A DNA stretch of 64,000 bases from Hyphomicrobiaceae bacterium (lineage in GTDB: Bacteria; Pseudomonadota; Alphaproteobacteria; Rhizobiales; Hyphomicrobiaceae), in assembly GCA_021730785.1 (NCBI GenBank), contig JAKFWF010000041.1:1-64000 (forward strand), written 5' to 3'. Made by a program: the position numbers and the translations under genes. This document shows positions 37,210-46,613 of the stretch, piece by piece (the stretch's first letter is position 1; the number at the start of each line of letters is the position of its first letter). Under the pieces are notes generated by a model that did not search any database, was not told where the DNA came from, and saw nothing but the letters and a program-made list of their open reading frames with translations.

Positions 37210-37527
37210 GTGCATATCGTCGCCCTCCGCTACCTCCTGCCCCTCAGTCATGTTTTCACATCTATGGTGCTTGGTGTCGCGGCGCTGGCAGCATGCGCCG
37301 TCTACAATGCACCGCTGTTGAACGTGATGATACGGTATGCGGGCGCGTTGCGCGAATGGATCGTGTCGATCAGCGGCTCGCCCAACATGGAGCTGATCAG
37401 CCGCTTCGTCCTGCACGACAGCTCGATCCTGCTGATGTTCTTCACGTTGCTGGCCAGAATCGTGACCAGCCTGATCGGTGCACTGCTCGCATCCCTGTTC
37501 GGCGGCAGGGCCAGCGACCACATGTAA
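37210..37527 (+). CDS. Small membrane protein, unknown function
   Basis: The product has 105 residues. It has three hydrophobic stretches (LSHVFTSMVLGVAALAACAVY; a weaker middle one; SSILLMFFTLLARIVTSLIGALLASLFGG). GTG 37210 is chosen because AAAGGA lies nine bases before it; the frame is open upstream to 37042. I recognise no family. It stands alone before the penicillin-binding protein gene. Confidence 0.6.
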   Translation: MHIVALRYLLPLSHVFTSMVLGVAALAACAVYNAPLLNVMIRYAGALREWIVSISGSPNMELISRFVLHDSSILLMFFTLLARIVTSLIGALLASLFGGRASDHM

Positions 37528-37654
37528 TCCCGGTCTGGAGCCAAAATTTTTGCAAGCGTTCATAAGGTTAACCACGCCTTAAGAGCTGTCGGCTATCATC
37601 TAGCGTGCCGCAAAAGTTGGTCCGCGGCGGGCGTTGGGGTGAGTACGTCGGGGC

Positions 37655-39814
37655 ATGGCAGCGTTCGCGCGAAGCAAGTCGCGGAAAGGCAAGCGCGCGC
37701 CCGCCGTCGATGGCTGGGAGAGCCCCCTTGCCGCGCGCTCCGCATGGGACCGGTGGCGCTGGCGGTTTCGGCTTTTTATCATTGCCCCCCTCATCGTCGG
37801 ACTCATTGGCACGACCGCGGCCGGCCTGCTCTTTGTGCACTATTCACTGGCATTCCCGGACCCGCTATCACTGCGCCACAAGGAGCGCGCGCCGATCGTC
37901 CGGTTGCTCGCGGCCGACGGCTCGGTGCTGGCCGAGCGTGGTACTGCCCATGACTATGTGCCGCTCGATCTCATTCCACGCCACGTGACGGATGCGGTGG
38001 TGGCAACCGAGGATCGCCGCTTCTACGACCATAGGGGCATCGATCCGTGGGGGCTGGTGCGCGCGACCTTCGCCAACCTGCGCGCCCGCCGCTACGTGCA
38101 GGGCGGGTCGACGCTGACCCAGCAGCTCGCCAAGAACCTATTCCTTACCTCCGAGCGGACCTTGAACCGCAAGCTCGAGGAACTGGCGCTGTCGTTTTGG
38201 CTCGAAATGCGCCTCGGCAAAGCCGACATCCTCGAACTCTACCTCAACCGGGTCTACTTCGGCGCCGGCGCCTACGGGCTCGAAGCGGCGGCCCAGCGCT
38301 ACTTCGACAAGTCTGCGCACGCCCTGACCTTGGGCGAAGCCGCGGTGATCGCCGGCCTGCTGAAGGCACCTTCGAAGTATTCCCCGCTCGCAAGCCCGGG
38401 TGCGGCCCGCACGCGCGGCAGAGTGGTACTGAAAAAGATGCTGGCAGCCCGCCTGATCACGGCACAAGCAGAGGCCGAGGCCACCCGCAAAATCGTCAAG
38501 TTCGCGACCGTCAAGCCGGCGAAGGAAGCGAGCGGCGTCGAATATGCCGTCGAATATGTGCTGGAGCGGCTCCCCCCACTGCTTGGCAATGGCCACGCCG
38601 AAGTCATTGTCGAAACCACCATCGATGCCAAGCTGCAGCGCCGCGCCCAGGCGACGATCGAGCAGACGCTGGCGCGCGAAGGCGAAGCGGCACAGGCGAG
38701 CCAGGCGGCGGTCGTCATCCTCGATACCGACGGCGGGATCGCGGCGCTGGTCGGTGGCCGCTCGTACGCCGAAAGCCAGTTCAATCGTGCGGTCAAGTCG
38801 AAGCGGCAACCGGGCTCGGCGTTCAAGCCGTTCGTCTATCTGGCAGCCCTCGAATCCGGATTGACGCCCGACAGCACGGTCTACGACACGCCGGTCAGCA
38901 TCGAGGGATGGAGCCCGCGTAACGACGGCGGCGTCTATCGCGGTGCCGTCACCTTGCGCCAAGGGCTCGCCCAATCGATCAACACGGTGGCCGTGCGGCT
39001 GCAGTACAGCGTCGGCGCGGGGCGCGTGGCGGCGATCGCCCGGCGCCTCGGCGTCACGTCGGAATTGCGGACCGGGCCAACGCTGTCGCTTGGCACGTCG
39101 GAAGTCTCGCTGCTGGAGATGACCGGCAGCTACACCGCCTTCGCCAACGGCGGCCACAAGGTCGATCCGCATATCATCAAGCGCGTGCGCATCAGCTCGG
39201 GCCGTGTGCTCTACATGCGGCCGCCGGCCGCCACGGCGATTGCGGTCGCCCCCCGCCACGTCGGCGCCATGAACGATATGCTGAACGCCGCTATGGTGAC
39301 GGGCACGGGCCGCCGCGCCAGCCTGCTGCTGCATCCCGCCGCCGGCAAGACCGGCACGACACAGGACTACCGCGATGCCTGGTTCATCGGCTACACCGCA
39401 CACCTGGTCGGTGGCGTGTGGATCGGTAACGACCAGGGCCGCACTATGAACAACGTGCGCGGTGGCAGCCTGCCGGCGGTGATCTGGCACGATCTTATGG
39501 TGGCAGCGCACCAGAGCCGGGCCGTCGTGGCACTACCTGGAACTGCGGTCCTGCCACCGCGTCCCCGCGAATTGCCAGCGGTGCAAACGAGCGAACAGAC
39601 GCCCCTCTCGTCGCTGCGTCAACGCGAGCCGGCGCAGCCGGCACCATCTCTGGCGCCAAGGCCACTGTTGCCGCGCGATCGCCTCGACAGCGAGTTCATG
39701 GCCCGCGCGCTGGCGGCCAGCACAGAGGACCCAATGCCACGCGAACAGCAGTACCGGGCGTTCCCGCGTTTTGCTCCCGAAGGGATGATGTCGCTTGGCC
39801 GCAAAGTGCCTTGA
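37655..39814 (+). CDS. Class A penicillin-binding protein (PBP1 type)
   Basis: The product has 719 residues. A cytoplasmic Lys/Arg-rich start and one membrane helix (about 40-62) precede a GT51 transglycosylase domain. That domain has VVATEDRRFYDHRG (catalytic Glu119), GGSTLTQQLAKNLF and ILELYLNRVYFG. The transpeptidase domain carries SAFK (Ser388, Lys391), SIN and KTGTT (565-569). It polymerises and cross-links peptidoglycan. A Pro-rich tail of about 95 residues closes the chain. At 719 residues it is shorter than MrcA and lacks the OB-domain insert. Confidence 0.94.
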   Translation: MAAFARSKSRKGKRAPAVDGWESPLAARSAWDRWRWRFRLFIIAPLIVGLIGTTAAGLLFVHYSLAFPDPLSLRHKERAPIVRLLAADGSVLAERGTAHDYVPLDLIPRHVTDAVVATEDRRFYDHRGIDPWGLVRATFANLRARRYVQGGSTLTQQLAKNLFLTSERTLNRKLEELALSFWLEMRLGKADILELYLNRVYFGAGAYGLEAAAQRYFDKSAHALTLGEAAVIAGLLKAPSKYSPLASPGAARTRGRVVLKKMLAARLITAQAEAEATRKIVKFATVKPAKEASGVEYAVEYVLERLPPLLGNGHAEVIVETTIDAKLQRRAQATIEQTLAREGEAAQASQAAVVILDTDGGIAALVGGRSYAESQFNRAVKSKRQPGSAFKPFVYLAALESGLTPDSTVYDTPVSIEGWSPRNDGGVYRGAVTLRQGLAQSINTVAVRLQYSVGAGRVAAIARRLGVTSELRTGPTLSLGTSEVSLLEMTGSYTAFANGGHKVDPHIIKRVRISSGRVLYMRPPAATAIAVAPRHVGAMNDMLNAAMVTGTGRRASLLLHPAAGKTGTTQDYRDAWFIGYTAHLVGGVWIGNDQGRTMNNVRGGSLPAVIWHDLMVAAHQSRAVVALPGTAVLPPRPRELPAVQTSEQTPLSSLRQREPAQPAPSLAPRPLLPRDRLDSEFMARALAASTEDPMPREQQYRAFPRFAPEGMMSLGRKVP

Positions 39815-39823
39815 CGGCGTCCC

Positions 39824-40570
39824 TCAATCGGCGACGCCATAGCGGTGCAGATCGCTGCCGAACGTCCGCAGCCAGCGCTTGGCGTCTTCGGATTGCGGCA
39901 TGGTGCGCCTGACGAGCGCCCAGAACCGAGGCCCGTGGTTCATCTCCGCCAGATGCGCCACCTCGTGCGCGGCCACGTAGTCGAGTACGTGCGGCGGCGC
40001 CATGATGAGGCGCCAGGAGAAGGACAGCGCCCCGGTCGAAGAGCACGAGCCCCAGCGGCTCGTCTGGTCACGTACCGTCACCCGGCCAGGCTTCAGTCCG
40101 AGATTGTTGGCGTGCCAATCGACCCGCTCCACCAGATCCTGGCCGGCTGCCACGGCGAGCCAGTCGCGCAGGCGCCGCGGCACATGCTCAGCCTGCCCGC
40201 TGACCAACAGCGCCGGCTTGCCATCGCCCGTCATGCCGTGTTCGACGACACGTCCACCCCGCCGCGAACCGATGGCGACGATCACGTTCGGCGCGCCTCT
40301 GAGAGGGACCACAGCGCCATCGCTGAACGAGATGTGCTCGGGCAGGTTGCCGAGCCGCTCGCGAACCCACTCCAGATGCGTGTTGAGAAACATGCCGGCC
40401 TGGACGAGATCGCAACTGACGGGGACCGTGACGATTACCGAACGGCTGGTTCGGCTGACCCGCAATGTCATGCGTCGTGCAGCCGGGTGCCGACGGATCT
40501 CGACCGGCTCGTTCAGGCCTTGGACGCGAAGTTGTTGCGCAGGCTGCGCCGCAGCGCGATGAGGCCTCAT
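39824..40570 (-). CDS. YgjP-type zinc metallopeptidase (M48/SprT-like)
   Basis: The product has 248 residues from ATG 40570. The zinc motif HEVAHLAEMNHGPRFW and the preceding SRWGSCSSTGALSFSWRLIMAP are hallmarks of the YgjP/DUF45 group. An N-terminal beta region of about 130 residues has RRMTLRVSRTSRSVIVTVP. The function in the cell is unknown. It is convergent with the PBP gene. Confidence 0.9.
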   Translation of the reverse strand: MRPHRAAAQPAQQLRVQGLNEPVEIRRHPAARRMTLRVSRTSRSVIVTVPVSCDLVQAGMFLNTHLEWVRERLGNLPEHISFSDGAVVPLRGAPNVIVAIGSRRGGRVVEHGMTGDGKPALLVSGQAEHVPRRLRDWLAVAAGQDLVERVDWHANNLGLKPGRVTVRDQTSRWGSCSSTGALSFSWRLIMAPPHVLDYVAAHEVAHLAEMNHGPRFWALVRRTMPQSEDAKRWLRTFGSDLHRYGVAD

Positions 40571-40881
40571 GGAGTACCCTCGTTCCAAATCGTGGATGGG
40601 ATAGTTCTGGAAGCCGGCGGGGAACTCAACGAGTGAACCGTGAACGACCAAGGCAAGACATCGACAGTAAACCGACCAACATGCCAACCCGCACCTGCGG
40701 GATTACATCTGACGCGCGCCGACACATCAATCATTACCAAGCCCGCCCCCCTCAACACCACATCGATTACTGTCTCACGCGCACCATGCGGCGACAGTGT
40801 GGCAAGCCCGCCCCACGCTGTACGCGGGACGGGATGATCGGGACTGCAACTCCATTGAACAACGTGCGGCGGACGCGGAGC
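40571..40881. other. 311-base gap between phaZ and the YgjP-type gene
   Basis: The stretch lies between two minus-strand genes. Short frames on the plus strand (for example from 40640) show no recognisable protein and no good ribosome site. No clear terminator or repeat was seen. It should hold the promoter of the YgjP-type gene. Confidence 0.45.
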
Positions 40882-42495
40882 TTATGCGCGGGGACCACCC
40901 ACAAGACGCTCGCGCGGTGGCAGCGGCTTGGCCTCCGGCTCCGGCTTGTGCGCTTGCAATCGCGGGCCGATCGACGTCAGCCGCAGCATGTTGTCGAGGA
41001 ACATATTTCCAGTCGACGACCAAAGCCGCAGCCAGGGTTCAATCGACGAGTGATCGGTTGTGCCAGCCGCCGATGGCGACACCGAACCTGGGAAGGCGAC
41101 GATTGCAGCAGTCCGTGGCCGCTCTTCGATGCGTTTGGGTGGTTCAATTGCGCCGACCGGAAAAGCAAACGCTGACGAATCATAACCGGCGTGGTGACCG
41201 TGCGAGGAGCCAGGATCATTCGGGCGCGGTGCTATCGCTGCGGCCTGGTCTGTCTCGACCGTGCGCGGATCCTGGCGGCGCAGGAACTTTGCGATGCGCG
41301 GCGCGATCTCGGTGCGGAACCTCGACCCGTTGAAGATGCCGTAGTGGCCGACGCCTGGGCATTCGAAATGCGTCTTCATGTCGCCAGGGATGTTGCTGCA
41401 CAGGGTGAGCGCCGCCGCACACTGGCCGATGCCGGTGATATCATCCTTCTCGCCTTCGACCGTCATCAATGCGACGCGACGGATCGCGGCGAGATCGATG
41501 CGGCGGCCGCGGTGCATCATCTCGCCCTTGGCAAACAGATGCCGCACGAACACCTGGTCGATGGTCTGGATGTAGAACTCGGCGGTCAGGTCCATCACGG
41601 CCAGATACTCGTCGTAGAAGTCGCGATGCTTCTCGGCCGAATCGCCGTCACCGCGCACCAGATGGTAAAACAGATCCTTGTGCGCCTTCATGTGCCGATC
41701 GAGGTTCATGGTCATGAACCCGGTCAGCTGCAGGAAGCCTGGATAGACCGAGCGACCGAAGCCTGGATTAGGCCACGGCACCGTCGTCAGCACATTGCGC
41801 CGGAACCACTCGGTGCCCTTGGTCTGGGCGAGTTTGTTGACTTCGGTCGGATTGATACGGGTATCGATCGGGCCGCCGGCCAGCACCATCGAGGTCGGCA
41901 CGTGGGGGTCGCCATCCTCTTCCATCAGCGCGACGGCGGCCAGTACCGGAACCGAAGGCTGGCAGATGGCGAACACGTGTACATCGCCGCGGAAGTGGCG
42001 GAACATGTCCTGCATGTAGACGATGTAGTCGTCGAGATCGAACGCGCCGGCCAGCGCCGGCACGTCATGGGCATCCTGCCAGTCGGTGATGTAGACCTCG
42101 TGGTCGGGCAACAGCGTCTCGACCGTGCCGCGCAGTAGCGTGGCGAAATGGCCTGACATGGGCGCAACCAGAATGATACGAGGGTCGTTGGTAGTACTGG
42201 CGGCGGCCGTGGTGCGCTTGAAGTGCACCAGACGGCAGAAGGGCCGTTGCCAGACCACTTCTTCCGTCACGTCGACCTTCTGGCCATCGATGACTGTGCT
42301 GTCGATACCGAACGTTGGCCTTTCGTAGCGCCGGGTGGTGCGCTCGAACACCTCGCAGGCGGCCGCCGCGTGGCGGCCAACCGAGGTGTGCGTCAGCGGG
42401 TTGAAGGGGTTCTTGAAGAACAGGCGTCCGGCATCGGCGGCAACCCGGGCTGGTCTGACGGCAGCGTGGCCAAGCTCATACCACTGGTAGAGCAT
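40882..42495 (-). CDS. phaZ: Intracellular polyhydroxyalkanoate depolymerase
   Basis: The product has 537 residues. It has the family start MLYQWYELGHAAVRPAR, a hydrolase core with APMSGHFATLLRGTVE, and the nucleophile region VFAICQPSVP with Cys178 in place of the usual serine, as in PhaZa1 of Cupriavidus. A catalytic His lies in ECPGVGHYGIFNGSRF. It breaks down stored PHB granules to hydroxybutyrate. The last 110 residues are a Pro/Ala/Arg-rich tail that most relatives lack. No other pha gene is in the window. Confidence 0.93.
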   Translation of the reverse strand: MLYQWYELGHAAVRPARVAADAGRLFFKNPFNPLTHTSVGRHAAAACEVFERTTRRYERPTFGIDSTVIDGQKVDVTEEVVWQRPFCRLVHFKRTTAAASTTNDPRIILVAPMSGHFATLLRGTVETLLPDHEVYITDWQDAHDVPALAGAFDLDDYIVYMQDMFRHFRGDVHVFAICQPSVPVLAAVALMEEDGDPHVPTSMVLAGGPIDTRINPTEVNKLAQTKGTEWFRRNVLTTVPWPNPGFGRSVYPGFLQLTGFMTMNLDRHMKAHKDLFYHLVRGDGDSAEKHRDFYDEYLAVMDLTAEFYIQTIDQVFVRHLFAKGEMMHRGRRIDLAAIRRVALMTVEGEKDDITGIGQCAAALTLCSNIPGDMKTHFECPGVGHYGIFNGSRFRTEIAPRIAKFLRRQDPRTVETDQAAAIAPRPNDPGSSHGHHAGYDSSAFAFPVGAIEPPKRIEERPRTAAIVAFPGSVSPSAAGTTDHSSIEPWLRLWSSTGNMFLDNMLRLTSIGPRLQAHKPEPEAKPLPPRERLVGGPRA

Positions 42496-42564
42496 CGGTT
42501 ATTCCCCCTGGCTAGGCGTGGCAAACGAGAGAGCGCATTCTACAGATCTGCATCTATCGGCAGA

Positions 42565-42584
42565 TTGTCAACTCAGATTGACAA
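42565..42584. promoter_or_regulatory. Palindrome upstream of phaZ
   Basis: TTGTCAA at 42565-42571 and TTGACAA at 42578-42584 form a 20-base inverted repeat with a 6-base centre. A further TGACAA half-site lies at 42592-42597. The site is about 75 bases upstream of the phaZ ATG in the AT-richest part of the region, so it is a candidate operator. Confidence 0.45.
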
Positions 42585-42687
42585 CTTGCGGTGACAAATC
42601 AATCTTACGTCACAGTTCTGCTAAATTTCATCTACTGCAATGCGAAAGATTGCATCGATCCACTGATTCGTAAAGGCGCTGGCCCAG

Positions 42688-43320
42688 TTACAACAGTTCC
42701 CTGAGCCTGTGGACAAGCTCGTCCTCAGAGCTGCCAAAGTCTAAGTGTGACAGATAAACTCCCTGTGAATTCATGAAGAAAATCAGGGAATCGAAATGCA
42801 ACAGTGGCCCGGGCGCTGCTGTGGCGCTTGGGCCGCGCACGAGGGGAAGTTTGTACAAATTCGCAATTGCAGCAATCTTATTGGGAGAACCAGTAAGTCC
42901 ATGCAACTTGTGATGGAATTTTGCGACAAATTCGGCAAGAATGGACGGCGGGTCGTGGGAAGGCTCCAAAGTGATGAACAATACGACCAGGTGATCCGCG
43001 CCCGGCCCAATGCGGTCGAGGGCACGGCCCAGCAGTTGCAGCGTCGCCGGCGTTTGATCGGGATCTTGCGTGGTGCCAAACACGACGACCATGGGCCGAC
43101 CAGCAAAATCGCGATCCGACACGGGCCGGCCTCGATGGTCGATTAGATCGAACGGGCCGCCGATCGCCGCTTGCTCTGGCCCACGGCCACCGGCCGCGCC
43201 AAACAGCTGTTCTCGCGCCGCCGGCAACACCAGCAGTCCGCCGAGAAAGCCCAAGACGAGCGAGCAGCAGGCGATCACGGCGAGCCATTGCCAGCGCCTG
43301 TGTGATCCAGCGTCCATCAT
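42688..43320 (-). CDS. Sco1/SenC-like protein without copper ligands
   Basis: The product has 210 residues: an N-terminal anchor (about 10-33) and a thioredoxin-like Sco domain (GGPFDLIDHRGRPVSDRDFAGRPMVVVFGTTQDPDQTPATL). The CxxxC copper and redox motif is replaced by TTQDPDQ, and the expected DHS histidine region reads HFDSLIFF. The fold is kept but both Cys and probably the His are gone. The start overlaps the stop of the ABC permease gene. Near regBA, the place corresponds to senC/prrC of Rhodobacter, so this may be a variant that lost metal binding. Confidence 0.8.
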   Translation of the reverse strand: MMDAGSHRRWQWLAVIACCSLVLGFLGGLLVLPAAREQLFGAAGGRGPEQAAIGGPFDLIDHRGRPVSDRDFAGRPMVVVFGTTQDPDQTPATLQLLGRALDRIGPGADHLVVLFITLEPSHDPPSILAEFVAKFHHKLHGLTGSPNKIAAIANLYKLPLVRGPSATAAPGPLLHFDSLIFFMNSQGVYLSHLDFGSSEDELVHRLRELL

Positions 43321-44171
43321 TCGCCCATCTGCACCAGCGAGCCTTTGGTGCGCGCTTCCGCCAGCAGGTAGGTGAACAGCCCATAGCAGGCCGCGACCCA
43401 CAGTCCGTTCAGCGCGAACGCCCGCAACATCAGATCGCCACGGAACGTTTGCTCAAGGACGAGCGCGCGCAGGCCTTCGAAGACGTAGGTCGAGGGCAGG
43501 CATAGCGCCACCGCCTGCAGTATGGGCGGCAGGGTCGCCACGGGATAGTAGACGCAGGAGATCGGCAGCAGCAGGAAGACCACCAGCCAGGCAATGCTTT
43601 CGGCGCCCATGCCCCAGCGCAGCACGCATCCGATCGAGAACAGGCCGAGCGCCCAGCTCATGATCGTGAGGTTCGCGAAAAAGACGATGAACGCCAGACC
43701 GAGACTCAGCAGATTGAAGCCGAACATGACATGGGCGATGAAGATCACCGGCACCATGGCGACCGTCAACTTGATCAGGCTGACAACGACGAGGGCCGCC
43801 ACCAGTTCGATTGGCCGCAGCGGGCTCATCAGCAGATGGCCGAGGTTGCGTGACCACACGTCCTCAAGGAAGGCGATCGAGAAACCGAGCTGGCTGCGCA
43901 CTAGGATGTCCCACAGCAGCACGCCGCCGATCAGCAGGCCAGCGGCCTTGGCAGGCAAACTGGTGGTCGCCGCCAGATGGGTCTGCAGGAAGCCCCAGGT
44001 CAGCATCGAGACCAGCGGCCAGAACACCAGCTCGAGCGTGCGCGGCCCCGATGAGCGGATCACATACCAGTGCCGCCGCACCATGCCGCCGATCCGCCGC
44101 AGCGAGGCAGCGAGCCCCGATTGCGCGTGGCGCGCAACGGGCGGCAGTGCACTGATGGTGGTTTCCTTCAT
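43317..44171 (-). CDS. ABC-2 type exporter permease
   Basis: The product has 284 residues and six membrane helices. It shows the ABC-2 pattern: RHWYVIRSSGPRTLELVFWPLVSMLTWGF at the start and a re-entrant region LPISCVYYPVATLPPILQAVALCLPSTYVFEGLRAL. It starts inside the ATPase stop codon (ATGA, 44168-44171) and ends inside the Sco-like start, so three genes are coupled. The substrate is unknown. Confidence 0.88.
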   Translation of the reverse strand: MKETTISALPPVARHAQSGLAASLRRIGGMVRRHWYVIRSSGPRTLELVFWPLVSMLTWGFLQTHLAATTSLPAKAAGLLIGGVLLWDILVRSQLGFSIAFLEDVWSRNLGHLLMSPLRPIELVAALVVVSLIKLTVAMVPVIFIAHVMFGFNLLSLGLAFIVFFANLTIMSWALGLFSIGCVLRWGMGAESIAWLVVFLLLPISCVYYPVATLPPILQAVALCLPSTYVFEGLRALVLEQTFRGDLMLRAFALNGLWVAACYGLFTYLLAEARTKGSLVQMGE

Positions 44172-44965
44172 GGCTGGTCCTGCCCATCGGCGGCGACTGG
44201 GGTGCGCGTCCGGCTCCGCGCGATGTCGAGGAACACCTCCTCCAGATTGTCGCGGCCGAACTTGGCGATCAGGCCCGCCGGCGTGCTGTCGGCCGTGATG
44301 CGCCCGCTTTCCATCATGATCACGCGGGCGGCAAGGCGCTCCACTTCGGCCATGTTGTGCGAGGCGAGAATGATCGTCGCGGCATGGGTCCGGCAGTACA
44401 GTTCAAGCGTCTCGCGCACCCAATCGGCGGTGTCTGGATCGAGCGACGCGGTCGGCTCGTCGAGCAACAGCAGGTCCGGCCCATTGAGCAGCGCCTTGGC
44501 GAGGCTCGCGCGGGTCTTCTGCCCGGCCGACAACTTGCCGTAGCCGCGGTCGAGCAGCTGTTCGATGCGCAGCGACGAGGCGACCTCGCCGATCCGCCGG
44601 CGTAGATCGCGCACGCCGTACAGTCGGCCGAAGATCTCGAGGTTCTGCCTCACCGTGAGCCGCATCGGGATATCGACGTAGGGGCTCTCGAAGTTCATGC
44701 GGGCGAGCGCCTCGTGGCGGTTGCGCGCGAGATCAGTGCCAAAAATGCGGATCGAGCCGGCGGTCGGTGTGACGAGCCCCATCAGCATCGAGATCGTCGT
44801 CGTCTTGCCGGCACCGTTACCACCGAGCAGCGCTGTGATTTCGCCGGCACGCAGGTCGAACGAGATGCCATCGACCGCGCGCACGTCACCGTAGACCTTC
44901 ACCAGGTCGCGGACGGCGACTGGCGGATCAGCGACGGCGACGGCAGGCGCGGCAGTGCGGTGCAT
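44168..44965 (-). CDS. ABC exporter ATPase
   Basis: The product has 265 residues. It has Walker A GGNGAGKTTT, signature LSAGQKTR, Walker B LLLLDEPTASLD and the switch His in LASHNMAEVE. The C-terminal LIAKFGRDNLEEVFLDIAR is typical of the CcmA/NodI-like drug and polysaccharide exporter group. ATG 44965 is chosen; the open frame goes on to 45061. It is divergent from regB with only 110 bases between, so shared control by RegA is possible. Confidence 0.9.
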   Translation of the reverse strand: MHRTAAPAVAVADPPVAVRDLVKVYGDVRAVDGISFDLRAGEITALLGGNGAGKTTTISMLMGLVTPTAGSIRIFGTDLARNRHEALARMNFESPYVDIPMRLTVRQNLEIFGRLYGVRDLRRRIGEVASSLRIEQLLDRGYGKLSAGQKTRASLAKALLNGPDLLLLDEPTASLDPDTADWVRETLELYCRTHAATIILASHNMAEVERLAARVIMMESGRITADSTPAGLIAKFGRDNLEEVFLDIARSRTRTPVAADGQDQP

Positions 44966-45075
44966 GGGCTCTGGGCCTCGGGTTTCGCTCAAGCTTCTGC
45001 TTGGCCGAATACGCCGTGCGGCACAAGATGTGCTACGGTCGGCCGGTGTGTTCGACTCCACGATAGTGTGCGCAA

Positions 45076-46530
45076 ATGGTCGCTGCCAAACCTTCGCTGA
45101 CGTTCGACGCTGCCGAGCGGCTGACGCTCGATCCGGCGATGAGCCGCTTGCGCCTGCACACGACGATCCGGTTGCGCTGGTTTGCGGTGACTGGACAACT
45201 GCTCACTGTGGCGCTTGTCTTTTTCGGCTTCGGCTTCGACCTGCCGCTCGGCTGGTGCCTGCTGCTGATCGCCCTGTCGGTGTGGCTCAACTTGTTTCTG
45301 CGCCTGTGGTTTCCAGCCCGCCACCGGCTGGAATCGCCGCTCGCCACGTGTCTGCTCGCCTACGACATCTGCCAGCTGTCGGCACTGCTGTACCTGACCG
45401 GCGGCATAGAGAACCCGTTCACGGTGCTGCTGGCGGCACCGGTGACGGTGTCGGCCGCCACGCTGCCGCCGCGCAACACGGTGCTGCTCGGCGGCATCGC
45501 GCTGTTGCTGTCGGCACTGCTGATCTCGTTCCATCTGCCGTTGCCGTGGTTTGCAGGCCAAGCGCTCGGCCTGCCGAAATTGTACAAGGTCGGCGCGTTC
45601 GCGGGCGTCGCCGCTTGCATGGTCTTCATCGCGCTGTACGGCTGGCGGCTGTCGAAGGAGGGCCGCGAGATGTCGACCGCGCTCGCCGCAACCGAACTGG
45701 TGCTCGCGCGCGAGCAGAAGCTGCACGCCCTCGACGGGCTTGCAGCGGCAGCCGCCCACGAGCTCGGCACACCGCTGGGCACGATCGTGCTGGTGTCGAA
45801 GGAGCTCGAATATGCGATCGACCCCACCTCGCCGATGGCGGAAGACATCGCGCTGCTCAAGAGCCAGGCCCAGCGCTGCCGCGATATCCTGCAGACCTTG
45901 ACCCGCAAGCCAACGGAAAGCGATCCCCTGCACGCGAGCCTGACGGTCAGCCAGTTGATCGAGGAAGCGGTCGCCCCGCACCGGGTGTTCGGCATAGCGA
46001 TCGCGGTCGATTGCAGCCCCTTCGTCGGCGCCGACGTGGCCCCCTCCGGCACCGAGCCGGTCGGCGAGCGTCGCCCCGGCCTGATCTACGGCGTCGGCAA
46101 CCTGATCGAGAATGCCGTCGAGTTCGCCACCCGCACGGTCGAGATCACGGCGCGGTGGAACGAGCGCGAAGTCATGATCACCATTCTGGACGATGGCACC
46201 GGCTTCGCCCCCGACGTGATCGAGGCCCTGGGCGAACCCTACGTGACGACGCGCCGCAGCTCCGGCACCAAGGCCGACGAGGGCAAGCAGACGGGACTCG
46301 GCCTGGGATTTTTCATCGCCAAGACGCTGCTGGAGCGCTCCGGTGCCAAGGTCGGGATGGCCAACCGCGAACCACCGTCCCATGGCGCCAAGGTGACCTT
46401 GAGCTGGCCACGCGATGCCTTCGAAGGTCGCGACGCCGGCTGGTCGCCATTTCCCGGGCGCCGCAACCGTCCGGAGCCGACACCGCAAGCGGGCGCGGCC
46501 GGCAGCCAAAGTCCCGTCATTGCTGATTAA
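45076..46530 (+). CDS. regB: Redox sensor histidine kinase RegB/PrrB/ActS
   Basis: The product has 484 residues with six N-terminal membrane helices (about 30-190). The ubiquinone-binding heptad GGIENPF stands at 109-115. The H-box is AAAAAHELGTPLGTI with His228, and the redox-active cysteine is in SQAQRCRDIL (Cys268). The ATPase domain ends with GLGLGFFIAKTLLERSGA. It senses the redox state of the respiratory chain and phosphorylates RegA. A stretch of about 35 Pro/Arg-rich residues at the end is extra. Confidence 0.93.
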   Translation: MVAAKPSLTFDAAERLTLDPAMSRLRLHTTIRLRWFAVTGQLLTVALVFFGFGFDLPLGWCLLLIALSVWLNLFLRLWFPARHRLESPLATCLLAYDICQLSALLYLTGGIENPFTVLLAAPVTVSAATLPPRNTVLLGGIALLLSALLISFHLPLPWFAGQALGLPKLYKVGAFAGVAACMVFIALYGWRLSKEGREMSTALAATELVLAREQKLHALDGLAAAAAHELGTPLGTIVLVSKELEYAIDPTSPMAEDIALLKSQAQRCRDILQTLTRKPTESDPLHASLTVSQLIEEAVAPHRVFGIAIAVDCSPFVGADVAPSGTEPVGERRPGLIYGVGNLIENAVEFATRTVEITARWNEREVMITILDDGTGFAPDVIEALGEPYVTTRRSSGTKADEGKQTGLGLGFFIAKTLLERSGAKVGMANREPPSHGAKVTLSWPRDAFEGRDAGWSPFPGRRNRPEPTPQAGAAGSQSPVIAD

Positions 46531-46560
46531 GGGAAATACTTTGAAGTCGGCATTGAGGAC

Positions 46561-46588
46561 TTGGCGTTTGTCACATAACCGCTATATC
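46561..46588 (+). promoter_or_regulatory. Candidate regA promoter
   Basis: TTGGCG at 46561-46566 and TATATC at 46583-46588 are 16 bases apart, with CTATAT overlapping as an alphaproteobacterial -10 form. It lies between regB and regA, followed by a strong AGGAGGG ribosome site at 46600-46606. Confidence 0.35.
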
Positions 46589-46613
46589 TGAGTGAGGCCA
46601 GGAGGGCCAAACC

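Noticed and set aside
40465-41175. 236-codon plus-strand frame at the ends of the YgjP-type and phaZ genes
   Set aside because: It overlaps both real genes, has an odd composition and lacks a ribosome site.
44955-46526. Two frames of more than 500 codons overlapping regB, one on each strand
   Set aside because: RegB is unmistakable in its own frame, and both alternatives are Arg/Gln/His-rich shadows.
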